From Anaeramoeba ignava (lineage: Eukaryota; Metamonada; Anaeramoebidae), in the NCBI GenBank assembly GCA_028826165.1, contig JAPDFW010000069.1, positions 124,001-188,000 on the forward strand: a stretch of 64,000 nt of DNA. The letters run 5' to 3'. Shown piece by piece: positions 1 to 11,898 of this stretch. The notes under the pieces are model-generated. The model was not told where the DNA came from and searched no databases. It worked only from the letters and a program-made list of their open reading frames with translations. Made by a program: the position numbers and the translations under genes. Numbering within the stretch: the stretch's first letter is position 1; the number at the start of each line of letters is the position of its first letter.

Positions 1-271
1 TTTTTTCATCAAAATTCATTTATAAATTAAATTCAAAATCAATTTATCAAAATTAATTTATAAAATCAAAATTAATTTATAAAATCAAAATTAAAATCAA
101 AATTAAAATCCATTTATAAAATTCAAATTTAATTTATAAAATCAAAATCAAAATTAAAATCAAAATCAAATTCAAATTAAAATCAAAATTAATTTATAAA
201 ATTGAAATCAAAATTAATTTATAAAATCAAAATTAATTTATAAAATCAAAATATTCTTTTTTTTTTTTTAG
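1..271 (+). repeat. AT-rich repeat, probable 3' part of an intron of the IQGAP-like gene
   Basis: Irregular repeats of AAAATCAAAATTAATTTAT-type units, followed by a run of T and TTAG at 268-271. The downstream frame is open from the acceptor, so this is best read as intron sequence. No coding potential seen. Confidence 0.6.
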
Positions 272-3200
272 TATGGAACGAATTCTATCAAGAAAAAGAA
301 AAAATTTCTTCATTAATCACTATTCAATCAATTTGCAAAACTCTCATATCAAAAAATAAATTAAAAACAATAACTCAAACATTCCAATCACAAAAAAATC
401 AAGAATCAATCAAGAATATTCAAAAATTCTTCAAACAATACAACTCCCAAAAAAAACTCAATGAAAAAATTCAATTCCTCAACAAAAACGAAGAAAATAT
501 CTCAAAAATTCAACAATATTCAAAAGGATTCATTGAACAAAAACAATTAAACGAGAAAATGGAATTTTTGCAAAATAAAGAACAAGAAATCACAAAAATT
601 CAACAATTTATGAAAGCATTTCTTGAAAAAAAGAAATTGAGAGAAAAAATGGAAATGCTCAAAAAAAATCAAGAAGAAATCATCGCAAATGAAATAATTG
701 AGGAAAAAGAACAAGAAGAACACAAAAACGAAAAGCAAAGTAAGAAACAAAGCAAAAAGAAAAAACCACAAGGAATAACAAAAACAGCAGCAATCATTAT
801 TCAAAAAAACATACGAAGAAAACTTATACAAAGAGAATCACGAAGGAAAAGAAGATATTATCGTTCACAAAAAAATCAAATCACAAAAATCCAAAAATTC
901 TATAATCAAAAAATAGAACAGAACGAATTCATGAAAAAAAGAGAAGCAGCAATCACGATCCAAAAAATGTACCGAGGATATGCACCCAGAAAAATCAAAA
1001 GAACATTAACAAGCCCTGCAGAAATGACGCTTGAAGACTTGGGAAATGTTCTTCGGATGTTCCGAGTCAGAGCGTCGAAAATTTATGATAATGAAAAAAT
1101 TCGAACGAATGAAAAAATCAAGATGAGCCAAGAAGAGGATCTAACAGAACTTCGGGAAGCTTGGGTCAAGGAAATCCGACAAACACATGATCTCCAAAGC
1201 GATGTACAAAAATTGGATCGAAAAATTTCTTTACTTGTTAAAAATAGATTATCAATCGAGGAAATTGACAGCCAATCCTCGAAACAAAATAAACATGAGA
1301 AAACAAGCAAGGCTTTGATTCCCCCGCAATATCTTATCCATTATCAATACCTGTTCTATCTTCTCCAGACAGAACCCAAATATCTTGCAAGAACTCTTTT
1401 TTATATTCGACCGAATGAACTTGAAGGATTTGTTCAAACCATGATTTTGACTTTATATGGATATGCCTTCTCTCCGCGTGAAGAATACCTGCTCTTGCGC
1501 CTCTTCACGCTTTCAATTCGCGAGCAGATTTTCAAACAAAAAAAAGCGTCGGAATTCACAAAAGATGATCCAATTATCACAAAGATGTTTGTGTTCTATT
1601 TCCGCAGAGTTCAATATCAAACTTTCCTAAAGGAACTTTTGGAGCCGGTCATAATTAGTGTTCTCAAACAGGAAAGCCTTGTACTTGAATTAAACACATC
1701 GAAAATGTACCGCGCAATGATCAACAGCGAAGAGACAAGGACAGGAGAGAAGACCAAATTGGCCCAGACTGCGACTCACAACGAGGCGTTAAAGCACCAA
1801 GCAATCTCGGAAATTTACAACAAAAATCTGCGCGAATTGACGGATATTTGCCGCCAGTTCGTGACGCAGATCAGCAAGTCAATTCACACAATCCCGTATG
1901 GAATCCGTTTTATTTGCAAAGCTGTGAAACAGACAATTTTCGAAAAATTTCCTGACACAAAAGAAGAAGAGATTTCCAAAATCATTGGATACATAATTTA
2001 CTATCGGTACTTAATCCCTGCTATTATTCAGCCTGACTCCTTTGATGTTGTGTCTCCAGATTCGCATATTTCTATCACCGCAAGACAGAATTTGGCGCTG
2101 ATTTCAAAAGTGATTCAAAGCATTTCAACACGCAAACTCTTCGAAAAAAATGAGGAATACATGATGCCGCTCAATGATTTCATTTCCGAGCTTTCGCAGA
2201 TATCGTTTGATTACTTCAATGAGATTCCAAATGTTTTGGATCTTGAAGAGCAACTCCAAATCGATTCTGATTACGAACTAACTCAGCAGAAAGTTCCTTC
2301 CATTTTCATCTCAACAAAGGAAATCTTCTTCACGCATCAGATCCTCAAGAAGTTCACCAGCAAAATCGCTCCCGATAAAGGCGATCCAATTCATCTTATT
2401 TTGGATGATTTGAAAGATGTCAAAATTCCCGATAATCCAAGTGAATATGAAATTGAGCTTGTTCTTCTCAACAAATTCAAAACAGACGCAATCAAAGACA
2501 CAGAGTCTCAGAATGTTTATGATGATACAAAGAAGTTTATCAAGGACTTGCTTGCTGCAGCGCCTCCTCATCTTTTAAAACAGAGTCCGAACCTTTTTGA
2601 TTTGATTTTCAATGAAGATTTGACTCAAAATATATTGCAAGATATCTTGGTTCCTTTACGTAAAAATATTAGTTTTCTTGAAGAAAAGGGTGTTTTGAAT
2701 AAGGCAGACCATTTTAAGAATTTAATCAAGGAAATAGTCCAAGAGATCCGAAATGCTTCAAAGATTTATCATCAAAATCAAGTGGAAATTGCTCGTTTGA
2801 AAAAAAATCTTTCTATTGTTAGACAATCTGCTCAGTATCTTCAAGACCAAATGAACCAATATAACGATTATTTGGATTCTGTTCGTAAAAAACAATATGA
2901 GATAGCAGAAGAGAAGAGTAAGAAAAATCTTAAGAAGAAGAAGAGTGAATATATTTGTGGACCAGTTACGAAGAAATATAAAGTATTATTTAAAGCAAAT
3001 ATTATATCTTCATCTGATATACCCAAAGCAGCGTAAATCATTTACAAATTATTTGAATCAAATTTATTTCAATTTATTTCAATTAATTTATTTGAAATTA
3101 TTTATTTCAATTTATTTCAATTAATTTATTTCAATTTATTTATTCCAATTTATTTATTCCAATTTATTTCAATTTATTAATTTGAATTAATTTCAATTTA

Positions 3201-4335
3201 TTAATTTGAATTAATTTATTTCAATTTATTTATTTCAATTTATTTATTCCAATTTATTTATTTCAATTAATTTATTTCAATTTATTTATTTCAATTTAAT
3301 TTTATTTGAATTTATTTATTTGAATTAATTTATTCAATTTATTTATTTCAATTTATTTGAATTAATTTATTTCAATTTATTTATTTCAATTTATTTCAAT
3401 TTATTCGAATTTATTTATTCCAATTTTAATTTATTCCAATTTTATTTATTTCAATTTATTTTTATTTATTCAAATTTATTTATTTTTCAATTAATTTATT
3501 TCAATTTATTTATTTCAATTTATTTATTTCAATTTATTTCCAATTTTATTTAATTTCAATTTAATTTATTTATTTTCAATTTATTTATTTGAATTAAATT
3601 ATTTCAATTTATTTATTTCAATTTAATTTTTTTCAATTTATTTATTCCGAATTAATTTGAATTTAATTTATTTTAATTTATTTTATTTGAATTTTATTTA
3701 TTTGAATTTATTTATTTCAATTTATTTAGATTCCAATTTATTTATTCCAATTTATTTCAATTTATTAATTTGAATTAATTTCAATTTATTAATTTGAATT
3801 AATTTCAATTTATTTCAATTAATTTATTTCAATTAATTTGAATTAATTTATTTCAATTAATTTATTTCAATTTATTTCAATTTATTTATTCCAATTAATT
3901 TATTTCAATTTATTTATTTCAATTTATTTCAATTAATTTATTTCAATTTATTTATTTCAATTTATTTCAATTTATTAATTTGAATTGATTTCAATTTATT
4001 TATTTCAATTTATTTATTATAATTTATTTATTCAAATTTATTTATTTCAATTAATTTATTTCAATTTATTTATTCCAATTTATTTATTCCAATTTATTTA
4101 TTTCAATTTATTCCAAAAAAGTTGGCGTGCAACTTCTTTTGTTTTCACTTCTAAAAAAACTGGAATTTTCGAAATTGAAGCTAGATTTGCTGGAACTTCT
4201 TTTGAAAAAATTAAACTTGATGTTGAAGAATTATTGGAATTACAATCTTCTGGAAAATCAGAATTAAATCTTGATAGGATTACTTTAAATATCAATTTAT
4301 TAATTCATTTTCTCAATAAAATGATGCTAAAATAA
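272..4335 (+). CDS. IQGAP: IQGAP-like Ras-GAP-related scaffold, 5' partial
   Basis: IQGAP-family scaffold that would bind Rac/Cdc42-type GTPases, calmodulin and the actin cortex. The exons I infer are <272..3032 and 4122..4335. The first exon opens after a T-rich TTAG acceptor at 270-271, and its frame is open from there, so the true start lies upstream. Visible order: at least six IQ-like motifs (the best is AITIQKMYRGYAPRK near nt 950-1000); the GAP-related domain (about nt 1330-2390), with TLYGYAFSPREEYLLLRLF, KIPYGIRF-like IPYGIRF and the IQGAP-type YYRYLIPAII in place of the classical FLR motif; then the RasGAP C-terminal domain. The second exon encodes the typical IQGAP tail (GIFEIEARFAGTSFEKIKLD ... 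NINLLIHFLNK). Joining at 3032/4122 keeps the frame. No calponin-homology domain is visible; it may lie outside the window. IQGAP GRDs usually bind without stimulating GTP hydrolysis, and that is inferred here too. Confidence 0.9.
3033..4121 (+). repeat. 1.09-kb intron made of (AATTTATTTATTTC)-type repeats
   Basis: The donor GTAAATC follows GC at 3032 and the acceptor is AAAAAAG at 4121. Almost the whole length is a degenerate array of AATTTATTTATTTC and AATTTATTTGAATT units. The acceptor lacks the usual T-run and TAG, so the exact 3' splice site is less certain than others in the window. It is supported by the frame and by the clear IQGAP tail that follows immediately. Confidence 0.75.
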
Positions 4336-4369
4336 AAAAGAATAAAACAAAAAGTTAAAAGAAAAAAAG

Positions 4370-4400
<31 letters not shown>

Positions 4401-4466
4401 AAATCAGAAAATCTTGATAGGATTACTTTTTTAAATATCAATTTATTAAAAGCTAAAAACAAAAAG

Positions 4467-4497
<31 letters not shown>

Positions 4498-4639
4498 ATA
4501 AAAGTTTTTGCTTTGATTTTTGCTTTGATTTTTTTTTTGATTTTTGTTTTGATTTTTGTTTTGATTTTTGTTTTGATTTTTTCTTTGATTTTTGTTTTGA
4601 TTAAGAAAAAAAATCCATTTAGTAAAAAAAAAGAAAAAA
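4336..4639. repeat. Convergent 3' intergenic spacer with GAAA runs and a duplicated exon fragment
   Basis: The spacer lies between two convergent genes. It holds two (GAAA)n runs (about 4369-4400 and 4465-4498) and a TTTTTGTTTTGAT repeat (about 4505-4605). The stretch 4401-4448 is a near copy of the end of the upstream coding exon at 4255-4302 (shared ATCTTGATAGGATTACTTT and AAATATCAATTTATTA). No gene is seen. Confidence 0.7.
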
Positions 4640-7600
4640 TTATATAATTTGTTGTCTTGTTGCAGATCTTGGTTCTCTTTCTAAAGAGATTTTGTAAAGT
4701 TCTTTTTCAGTTTTTGCACTAGTTTCTTGATCAAACAAAACAGCAATTTGGTGAATGAAAAAGAAATTAAAAGGTTTCATTTGGAAATTTTGCATATCCT
4801 TAATAGTCAAATACAATAATTTTCTCTTTGCAAAATTAATAAGTCCATCAATCTCATTTGGAGAGCCATCAGAAATAAAAGTGATATCAGTTAAATACAC
4901 ACCCAAATAGGGAATGCAAGAAGTGGAAATTTCCTTTAAAGTATCTCTATATTTTTTATATCCATTTTCAGAAGATAAAAGTTGTCTCATTTCATCAAGA
5001 GATTTAATGTAATTTTTTGGAACTTCCTCCTTTGTAAACTTCAACCGACTGACCGATGATGTTGATAGCGCAGCAATAATTGCCATGAGACCATCGAAAT
5101 TATGCATTTTGAGAAGATATTCTCCGATCCGAATAAATCGGACAATTTTTTTAACTCGATGTCGAATTGTTTTTGTCATCACAATTTCTGAAGAAACATA
5201 TCCCACAACGGAATTGAACCGCGCAATCATTGCGGTTACATTTGGCGCCTTATGTTTTTGATTTTCCTTGCTCCAAGCCTTTGTGACTAGTTCACTTGGT
5301 TGGATTTTTGAGAATGTTTGGAATATTACTAATGTTAATTGTCTTGCAAACTCCTCTTCATCAATATCAGAAAGGCTCAAGTTGCCTTTGAAGATGTTTC
5401 GGGGCAATTTGGGCTCCTCTAATTTCCCCGTCATTAAAAGCTCCTTTTCTTTATTCTCCTTCTTCTTTGAAATCATTGTGTTCACTTTTTGTACTATTGC
5501 CGGGTGATCTTGTGATATTATTTTGCTGATCATATTCTCGACATTAAGAAGCAATTTCGCATCGAAATCCTCAAAGTATTTGTCAAGCCATGTTTGAATT
5601 ACTGCTATCACTTTTAATTGTACATATTTCTTCTTTTCTTCATATTCTTGTTCTCCTTGATCCATTTTTCGTACTGGTACACTGTATCTTTGCTTTAATT
5701 TAAATAAGAAATGTTCTGGTCGCATAAATGATTGGTATGTCATTAAAAATGCTTGTAAAAATTTTGTGTCTTTAATATTTTGCAATTAAATTAAATTAAA
5801 TTAAATTAAATTAAATTAAATTAAATTAAATTAAAATAAATATTTTGATTTGTTTTGTTTAAACCTGTTTCTTCTGTTAATTTTTCAATTAATTTATTGA
5901 TGTTTGCTGCTACAAGTTTATCAAGGAAAGATGTTTGATGTTCTTTTAAATTTTGAGGATTTTCAAATAATATATTTGAACTATTATCTGAAGGTTCATC
6001 CCAAATTGAAATATCATTTTTCACTAATTTTTACAAATATTTTTTTAAATTAAATATTAAGTTGAATATTATATTGAATTGAATTGAATTGAATTAAATA
6101 TTGAATTGAATTGAATTAAATTGAATTGAATTGAATTAAATATTGAATTAAATATTAAATTAAATATTAAATTAAATATTAAATTAAATATTAAATATTG
6201 AATATTGAATTAAATATTAAATTAAATATTGAATTGAATTAAATATTAAATATTAAATTAAATATTAAATATTAAATTAAATATTGAATTAAATATTGAA
6301 TTAAATATTTAATTGAATTGAATTGAATTGAATTAAATATTATATTGTATTAAATATTAAATTAAATATTGAATTAAATATTGAATTAAATATTGAATTA
6401 AATTAAATATTATATTGAATTGAATTGAATTGAATTGAATTGAATATTAAAAAATTGAATTGAATTGAATTGAATTAAATTGAATTAAATATTGAATTGA
6501 ATTGAATTGAATTGAATTGAATTGAAGAATATTAAATTAAATATTATATTGAATATTATATTGAATTGAATTGAATTGAATTGAATTAAATATTATATTG
6601 TATTAAATATTATATTGTATTAAATATTGTATTAAATATTGTATTAAATATTGAATTAAATATTGAATTGAATTGAATTGAATTGAATTAAATATTGAAT
6701 TAAATATTGAATTAAATATTATATTGAATTAAATATTAAATTAAATATTAAATATTGAATTAAATATTGAATTAAATTGAATATTGAATTAAATATTAAA
6801 TATTGTATTGTATTAAATATTAAATTGAATTGAATTGAATATTGAATTAAATATTAAATATTGAATTAAATATTGAATTAAATTAAATATTGAATTAAAT
6901 ATTGAATTAAATATTATATTGAATTGAATATTGAATTAAATATTGAATTGAATTAAATTGAATTAAATTGAATTGAATATTTACTGAGAAATTCTAATCC
7001 CATTGAAGATGCATGTTCTTCAATCATAATTATTCTTTCTTTAAGTTGTTCTTCATTCTCTACAGGTTCCATTGATAATTCCCAAATTGTTTCTGTATTC
7101 CGAAGACAATCTTTAAGAAGAGTAAATAATCTACTATCTTCAATTTGATGTTCAGTATCTAAAATCAATCAAATCCAAATAAAAATCAATATCAAAATTA
7201 AAATCAATTAAAATCAATATATTTTTTTTACAAGGAGTTTTTGTATTCTCTTCAATAAATTGTTGAATTTCTTGTCTTCCTTCATGATCAAAATGTTGCA
7301 TAATTAATTGTATTGTAATATCTCGAGTAATTTGACTTCTCACTTCTGATTTTACTCCAGAATAATTTCGAGCAAATGAAATGGCTCGATATAATGGTTT
7401 TAAACGTTCAATTAAATCAATAATTTCGGGATGTCTTTTCATTACAGTAGATGTCCATCCAGTTCTTGAAATATCATCCTCAGGTGAAATTACTAATTAA
7501 TTTTTAATTTTTAATTTTTAATTTAATTTTTAATTTAATTTTTAATTTGATTTTTAATTTAATTTTTATTTTATTTTAATTCTTCAAACTAACTCTTTTC

Positions 7601-8932
7601 CATATAAATTTCATGTTTAGTTTTGTTCATCTCAAATTGAAGTGCAACTTTTCTTGATTTTTGAAGTTCTTCTTCATATCTTTCAATTTTATCTTCAAGT
7701 TTTTTTAATTCTTCTTCTGAAGTTTCTTCATCAATTTCACTGTATTTTGATAATAATTGATTACGTGATTGTTCAATTTTATAAATTTCTTCAATACGCA
7801 TTTTCAATTTTTGATTTAATTCAGCTAAAATAAAAAAAAATATATATATATAAAAAGCAAATACTCAAAATAAATATTATGATATTTTTGGAAATAGCTT
7901 TAAAATATATCACTGGTTTCTTTGTGAATTTGTTCATTAATATCTTGAATTTCTTCTTGTATTTTTTTCTTTTGTTTTTCTAAATCTTCTTGTTTCTTTT
8001 TTTCTTCTTCATTCAATTTCTTCATTTCTTTTAATTTATTTGTTAAACGTCGAATTTTTGATTTAAAAGATGTAACATTTCTTTGTTCAATTTCTTTACT
8101 AAGAGTCTTTATATTTTAAATATTTTTTATTTTAAATATTTTTTATATTTTATAAATATTTTTTATACAGAAATTTCCTCTCGAAGTTTTTGATTCTCTT
8201 TCATAATTCCTGATAATTCTTCTTTTGATTGATTGATTTTTTCTTCAAATCCCTTTTTTTTATTGTTATCAAAAATATTCTCATCAAATTTATTATTGTT
8301 TATTGTTTTTTGTAAATTTTCTGCATAATTTTGATAACAAATTCTTTCATAATTAATTTGTTCAAACTTGAAAACATGATTTCTAAGTTTCTCTCTAATT
8401 TCTTTGTTTCTTATTTCTGAAAAAAAAATTAAAAATTAAGAACAAAAAAAAAAATTTCGAAAAATAAATGTAAAATTAAAGATAAAAAAATATAGTTTCT
8501 TTACTAAAGAAAAAAGGGGATCTAACAAGCTCTTTTTTGGATTTGCTTATTCTACTTTTGAGTTGTTCAGGGTTTTGTGATTTTTTCAGTTTTTTTTGAC
8601 GAGAAATTGTGAAGTGATTTTGTTTCACAAAAAGTCCATGTTTTGGAGGACAAGTAAAATATCGAATTCCATTAATAGTTCCATCAGTTTTGCCAACTAA
8701 AAAACACATTATATGTTTATTTCATATTGTTTTATTTTTTTTATTTTCAGATCGGTTTTTTTTTAATTTCTATTTTTGCAAGAGAAAGAAATTGATGAGA
8801 AAAAAATTTACCGTTTTCAGAAAATTCGATTCCAAGCCAAACTCCTTCTCCAAGTTGAGTTTCTCCAATGTACCTAATAATTGCTCGTTTATTATTCGCA
8901 ATAATCTTATGTCCTATTTGTAACGAATCCAT
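4640..8932 (-). CDS. CAP-Gly / coiled-coil / RasGEF protein (9 exons, about 902 aa)
   Basis: A predicted guanine nucleotide exchange factor for Ras-like GTPases with a microtubule-binding N-terminus. Exons on the minus strand: 8932..8812, 8696..8505, 8416..8169, 8106..7914, 7824..7594, 7492..7232, 7158..6985, 6023..5865, 5769..4640; every junction preserves frame. Order: CAP-Gly domain (residues 1-75; IGETQLGEGVWLGIEF, then GKTDGTINGIRYF after an intron that splits the domain); charged coiled coil (about 105-330); a LisH-like helical pair (about 380-405, ITIQLIMQHFDHEG); RasGEF_N (about 505-640, TKFLQAFLMTYQSFMRPEHF); catalytic Cdc25 domain (about 655-885, with FNSVVGYVSSEIV, FDGLMAIIAALSTSSVSRL and YLGVYLTDITFI). 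The catalytic signature is intact. Joining CAP-Gly to RasGEF in one protein is unusual. The LisH-like call is inference; the other domains are clear. Confidence 0.88.
6024..6984 (-). repeat. 961-nt intron of GAATT/AAATATT repeats in the RasGEF gene
   Basis: Plus-strand text is a mosaic of TTGAATTGAATT and TTAAATATTGAATTAAATATT units. On the gene strand it runs from donor GTAAATATTC at 6984 to acceptor AATTAG at 6024. It sits just upstream of the RasGEF_N-encoding exon and carries no long ORF. Confidence 0.85.
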
Positions 8933-9033
8933 TAATAAATTGAAAAAAAAAATGAAAAATGAAAAATGAAAAATGAAAAATGAAAAAAATTTAAAATTTT
9001 TTTTTTCATTTTTCTTTTAAAATTATAATTAAA
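8933..9033. promoter_or_regulatory. Compact bidirectional promoter (RasGEF / Sec23)
   Basis: Only 101 bp separate the start codons of two divergent genes. The gap contains five GAAAAAT steps reading left and TTTTTTTTCATTTTTC reading right, so a TTTTTCATTTTT-like element faces each gene. Promoter function is inferred from position and recurrence of the motif. Confidence 0.5.
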
Positions 9034-11746
9034 ATGAATGAAATTGATAATCAAAATAAAGATATTTTTTCTTGGAAAACACCAAATTTATCTCCAAAAT
9101 TATTTACAAATATTCCTTTTAGTTGTTTATTTACACCTCTTAATAATAAAACTTCAATTCAAAAAGTAAAAAAAATTTAAAAAATAAAAATTTAAAATTA
9201 AAATTAAAAATAAAAATAAAAAAATAAAGTTAAAATCAAATCCAATTTATTGCAAACAATGTGGATCAGTTTTGAATAGATTTTCTTCAATAGATAAACA
9301 AACAAATACTTGGATTTGCGATTTTTGTTTTTCACGAAATGAAATAGAGAAAGGAAATATGGAAAAAACAGAAGAAATTACAAATTCCACAATTGAATAT
9401 GAATTACAAAAAACAGAAAAAAATTCACCCATTTTTATATTTGTAATTGATACAGCAATTTCTCAATCAGAACTCAAATCATTGAAAAATTCAGTTCTAG
9501 AATTTATAAAAACATTACCCAATAATTGTCTAGTTGGACTTATTACTTTTGGAAAGTTTATTAATATTTATAGTTTAATTGATTCAAATCAAGAAAAATC
9601 ATATGTTTTTCAAGCAACTAAAACATACACAGAAGAACAAATACAGCAATTTATGATGACAAACAAAACCAATCAAGACAAGCAATCAAGAGAATCGAAT
9701 GTGATTCAACCGCTTCATAATTGCAGGAAAATAATCTCAGTTCTAGTTGAGGATATTGAACAGGATAGTTTCTATTCAGATGATCAAAATCGTCCACTTC
9801 GTTGTTCAGGAACAGCTCTTTTATTCGCAAGCACAATTATACCAAACCCTGAAGGATCCGGGAGAATACTTCTTTTTCTCGGAGGATCTTGCACAATCGG
9901 TCAAGGTTCTATTGCAGAATTCAACAAGAAACAACCCCTTAGGTTCTATCATGATATCGTCAACAAAACAGAAAATGCTAAACTTTCTGAGAATGCTGCC
10001 CTGTATTATCAAGGCATTGCAAATTCACTACTTCAGAAAAATGTGGCTGTGGATATTTTCTCATGTTCATTGGACCAAACTGGGATTTTTGAAATGAAAG
10101 AATGCTCAAGAAAAACTGGTGGTATTCTTGTTTCAACAACTAAATTTGACAGTAATGAATTCCGCAATTCTCTTGAAAACCTTATATTTCCACAAGAAGA
10201 CAAAGAAACAGATTCATTTGACGAAATTTCTCTTACTAATCAAAAAAGTCTTCTTGGATTTAATTCTTCAATCCAAATTTTCACTTCTCGACAATTGAAA
10301 ATAAAAGGTATAATTGGTAATTGTGAATCTCTCAATACTACATCTTCATTTGTGTCTGAGAATGTTGTCGGGATTGGTGGTACAAGCAAATGGAAGATGT
10401 GTGGAATAGATCCGCTTGCAACATTTAGTATTTACTTCGACGTTATTGCACAACAACTAAATGATCCAAAAAATGTTCAGTGTCTTGTTCAAATTTTGAC
10501 AACTTATAATTCAATTGATAATAAGAATTTCATAAGATCAACCACTTTTTCTTTTCCTTCAATAAAGGATCAAAAAATCAATGAAAAAGAAATTATAGAA
10601 ATGTTAAATATCCAAACAGCTGCAATTTTGGTTGCAAAACAATTTGTATTCAAAAGAGAATATGAACAACAAGACGAAAAACAGTTTCTTCAATTAATTG
10701 ATAACCAAACATTTAATTTTCTTCATCAAGTTATTTCAGTTCCACAAAACAAAAAATTAAAAACAACCCCAAATTGGATTCCTAGTAAAATTATTGAATA
10801 TTGTGAATTGATATATGAATTAAAGCGAAGTAATTTGGTTCGAGTTTTTAATGTTTCTCCAGATGAATCTGCTTTTTTAAGATCCATTTTTTTCAGAGAA
10901 AATTTAACTAATTCATTATTGATGATTCGGCCTCAATTATTTTCATATTCTTTATCCACTCCGACACAAACTCTTGTGGATTTATCATTTTCTAGTATAA
11001 AATCAAATGTTATTCTTATTATGGATTCATTTTTTCTGATTTTAGTTTTTTTTGGAAAAGAAATTGCTCAATTACAAAGCAATTTAAATGAAAATCAAAA
11101 TTTAAATGAAAATCAAAATTTAAATCAAAATCAAAATTTAAATGAAAATCAAAATCAAAATCAAAATGAAAATCAAAATTTAAATCAAAATCAAAATTTA
11201 AATGAAAATCAAAATTTAAATGAAAATCAAAATTTAAATGAAAATCAAAATTTAAATGAAAATCAAAATTTAAATGAAAATCAAAATCAAAATCAAAATG
11301 AAAATCAAAATGAAAATCAAATTTTAAATGAAAATCAAAATTTAAATCAAAATCAAAATCAAAATCAAAATCAAATTCAAATTTTAAATGAAAATCAAAA
11401 TCAAATTCAAAATCAAATTCAAAATCAAAATCAAATTCAAAATCAAATTCAAAATCAAAATCAAAATTTAAATCAAAATCAAAATCAAAATCAAATTCAA
11501 ACTTTAATTAATAATGCTTCAAAAGATGCTCAAATAATTCTCAAATCAAGATTCCCAACTCCAAGATTTATTGAATGTGAACAAGGTAAAAGTCAAGCGA
11601 GATACCTTCTTTCTAAATGTAAACCAGAAAAACTTTCAAATCAAATTAAAAATAAATCTCAATCAATTTTAACAGAAGAACAAAATTTTGAAGATTATTT
11701 AAACTTTATTAATTTAGAACTAATAAAATCAAAATCCAAAAAATAA
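9034..11746 (+). CDS. SEC23: COPII coat subunit Sec23 with Asn/Gln-rich insertion
   Basis: Sec23 is the GTPase-activating subunit of the inner COPII coat, which acts on Sar1 at ER exit sites. Exons 9034..9165 and 9230..11746 join in phase 0 through a 64-nt intron, giving 882 residues. Visible: N-terminal CLFTPLNN (Sec23-type LFTPL); zinc finger CKQCGSVL ... WICDFC (about 50-75); trunk (vWA-like) domain with LVGLITFGKFI, RILLFLGGS and SCSLDQTGIFEMKEC; beta-sandwich and helical regions; and a C-terminal gelsolin-like domain with MDSFFLILVFFGKEIAQ and SRFPTPRFIECEQGKSQAR. Residues about 661-805 (nt 11082-11515) are a repetitive NLNENQ/NQNQIQ insertion that splits the gelsolin-like domain. It contains no GT dinucleotide and no stop, so it is coding and not an intron. 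The start ATG was chosen because the upstream sequence is promoter-like. Confidence 0.93.
11082..11515 (+). repeat. Coding low-complexity repeat in Sec23
   Basis: Hexamer-based repeat (AATCAA, AATTTA, AATGAA) read in frame as Asn-Gln, Asn-Leu and Asn-Glu. It interrupts the gelsolin-like domain between the helix ending GKEIAQ and the helix starting SKDAQIILKSRF. Confidence 0.85.
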
Positions 11747-11840
11747 ATTTAAAATTAAAAAATTTAAAATTAAAAAAATTAAAATTTATTTTAAAATAAA
11801 AAAAAAAGCAAAAAATTTTTTTTTTAATTGGAAAATTTTT

Positions 11841-11898
11841 TTTTTCATTTTTTTTCATTTTCTTTTGTTTTTTTTAATCAATTTTATTAATAAAAAAA
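11841..11898 (+). promoter_or_regulatory. T-rich promoter element upstream of the WH2 gene
   Basis: TTTTTTCATTTTTTTTCATTTTC lies about 30-55 bp before the ATG. It matches the TTTTTCATTTTT element seen before many other starts in this window. Role inferred. Confidence 0.4.

Noticed and set aside
4381-4500. A second, alternative last exon of the IQGAP-like gene
   Set aside because: The duplicated fragment has no acceptor and carries a frame-breaking indel.
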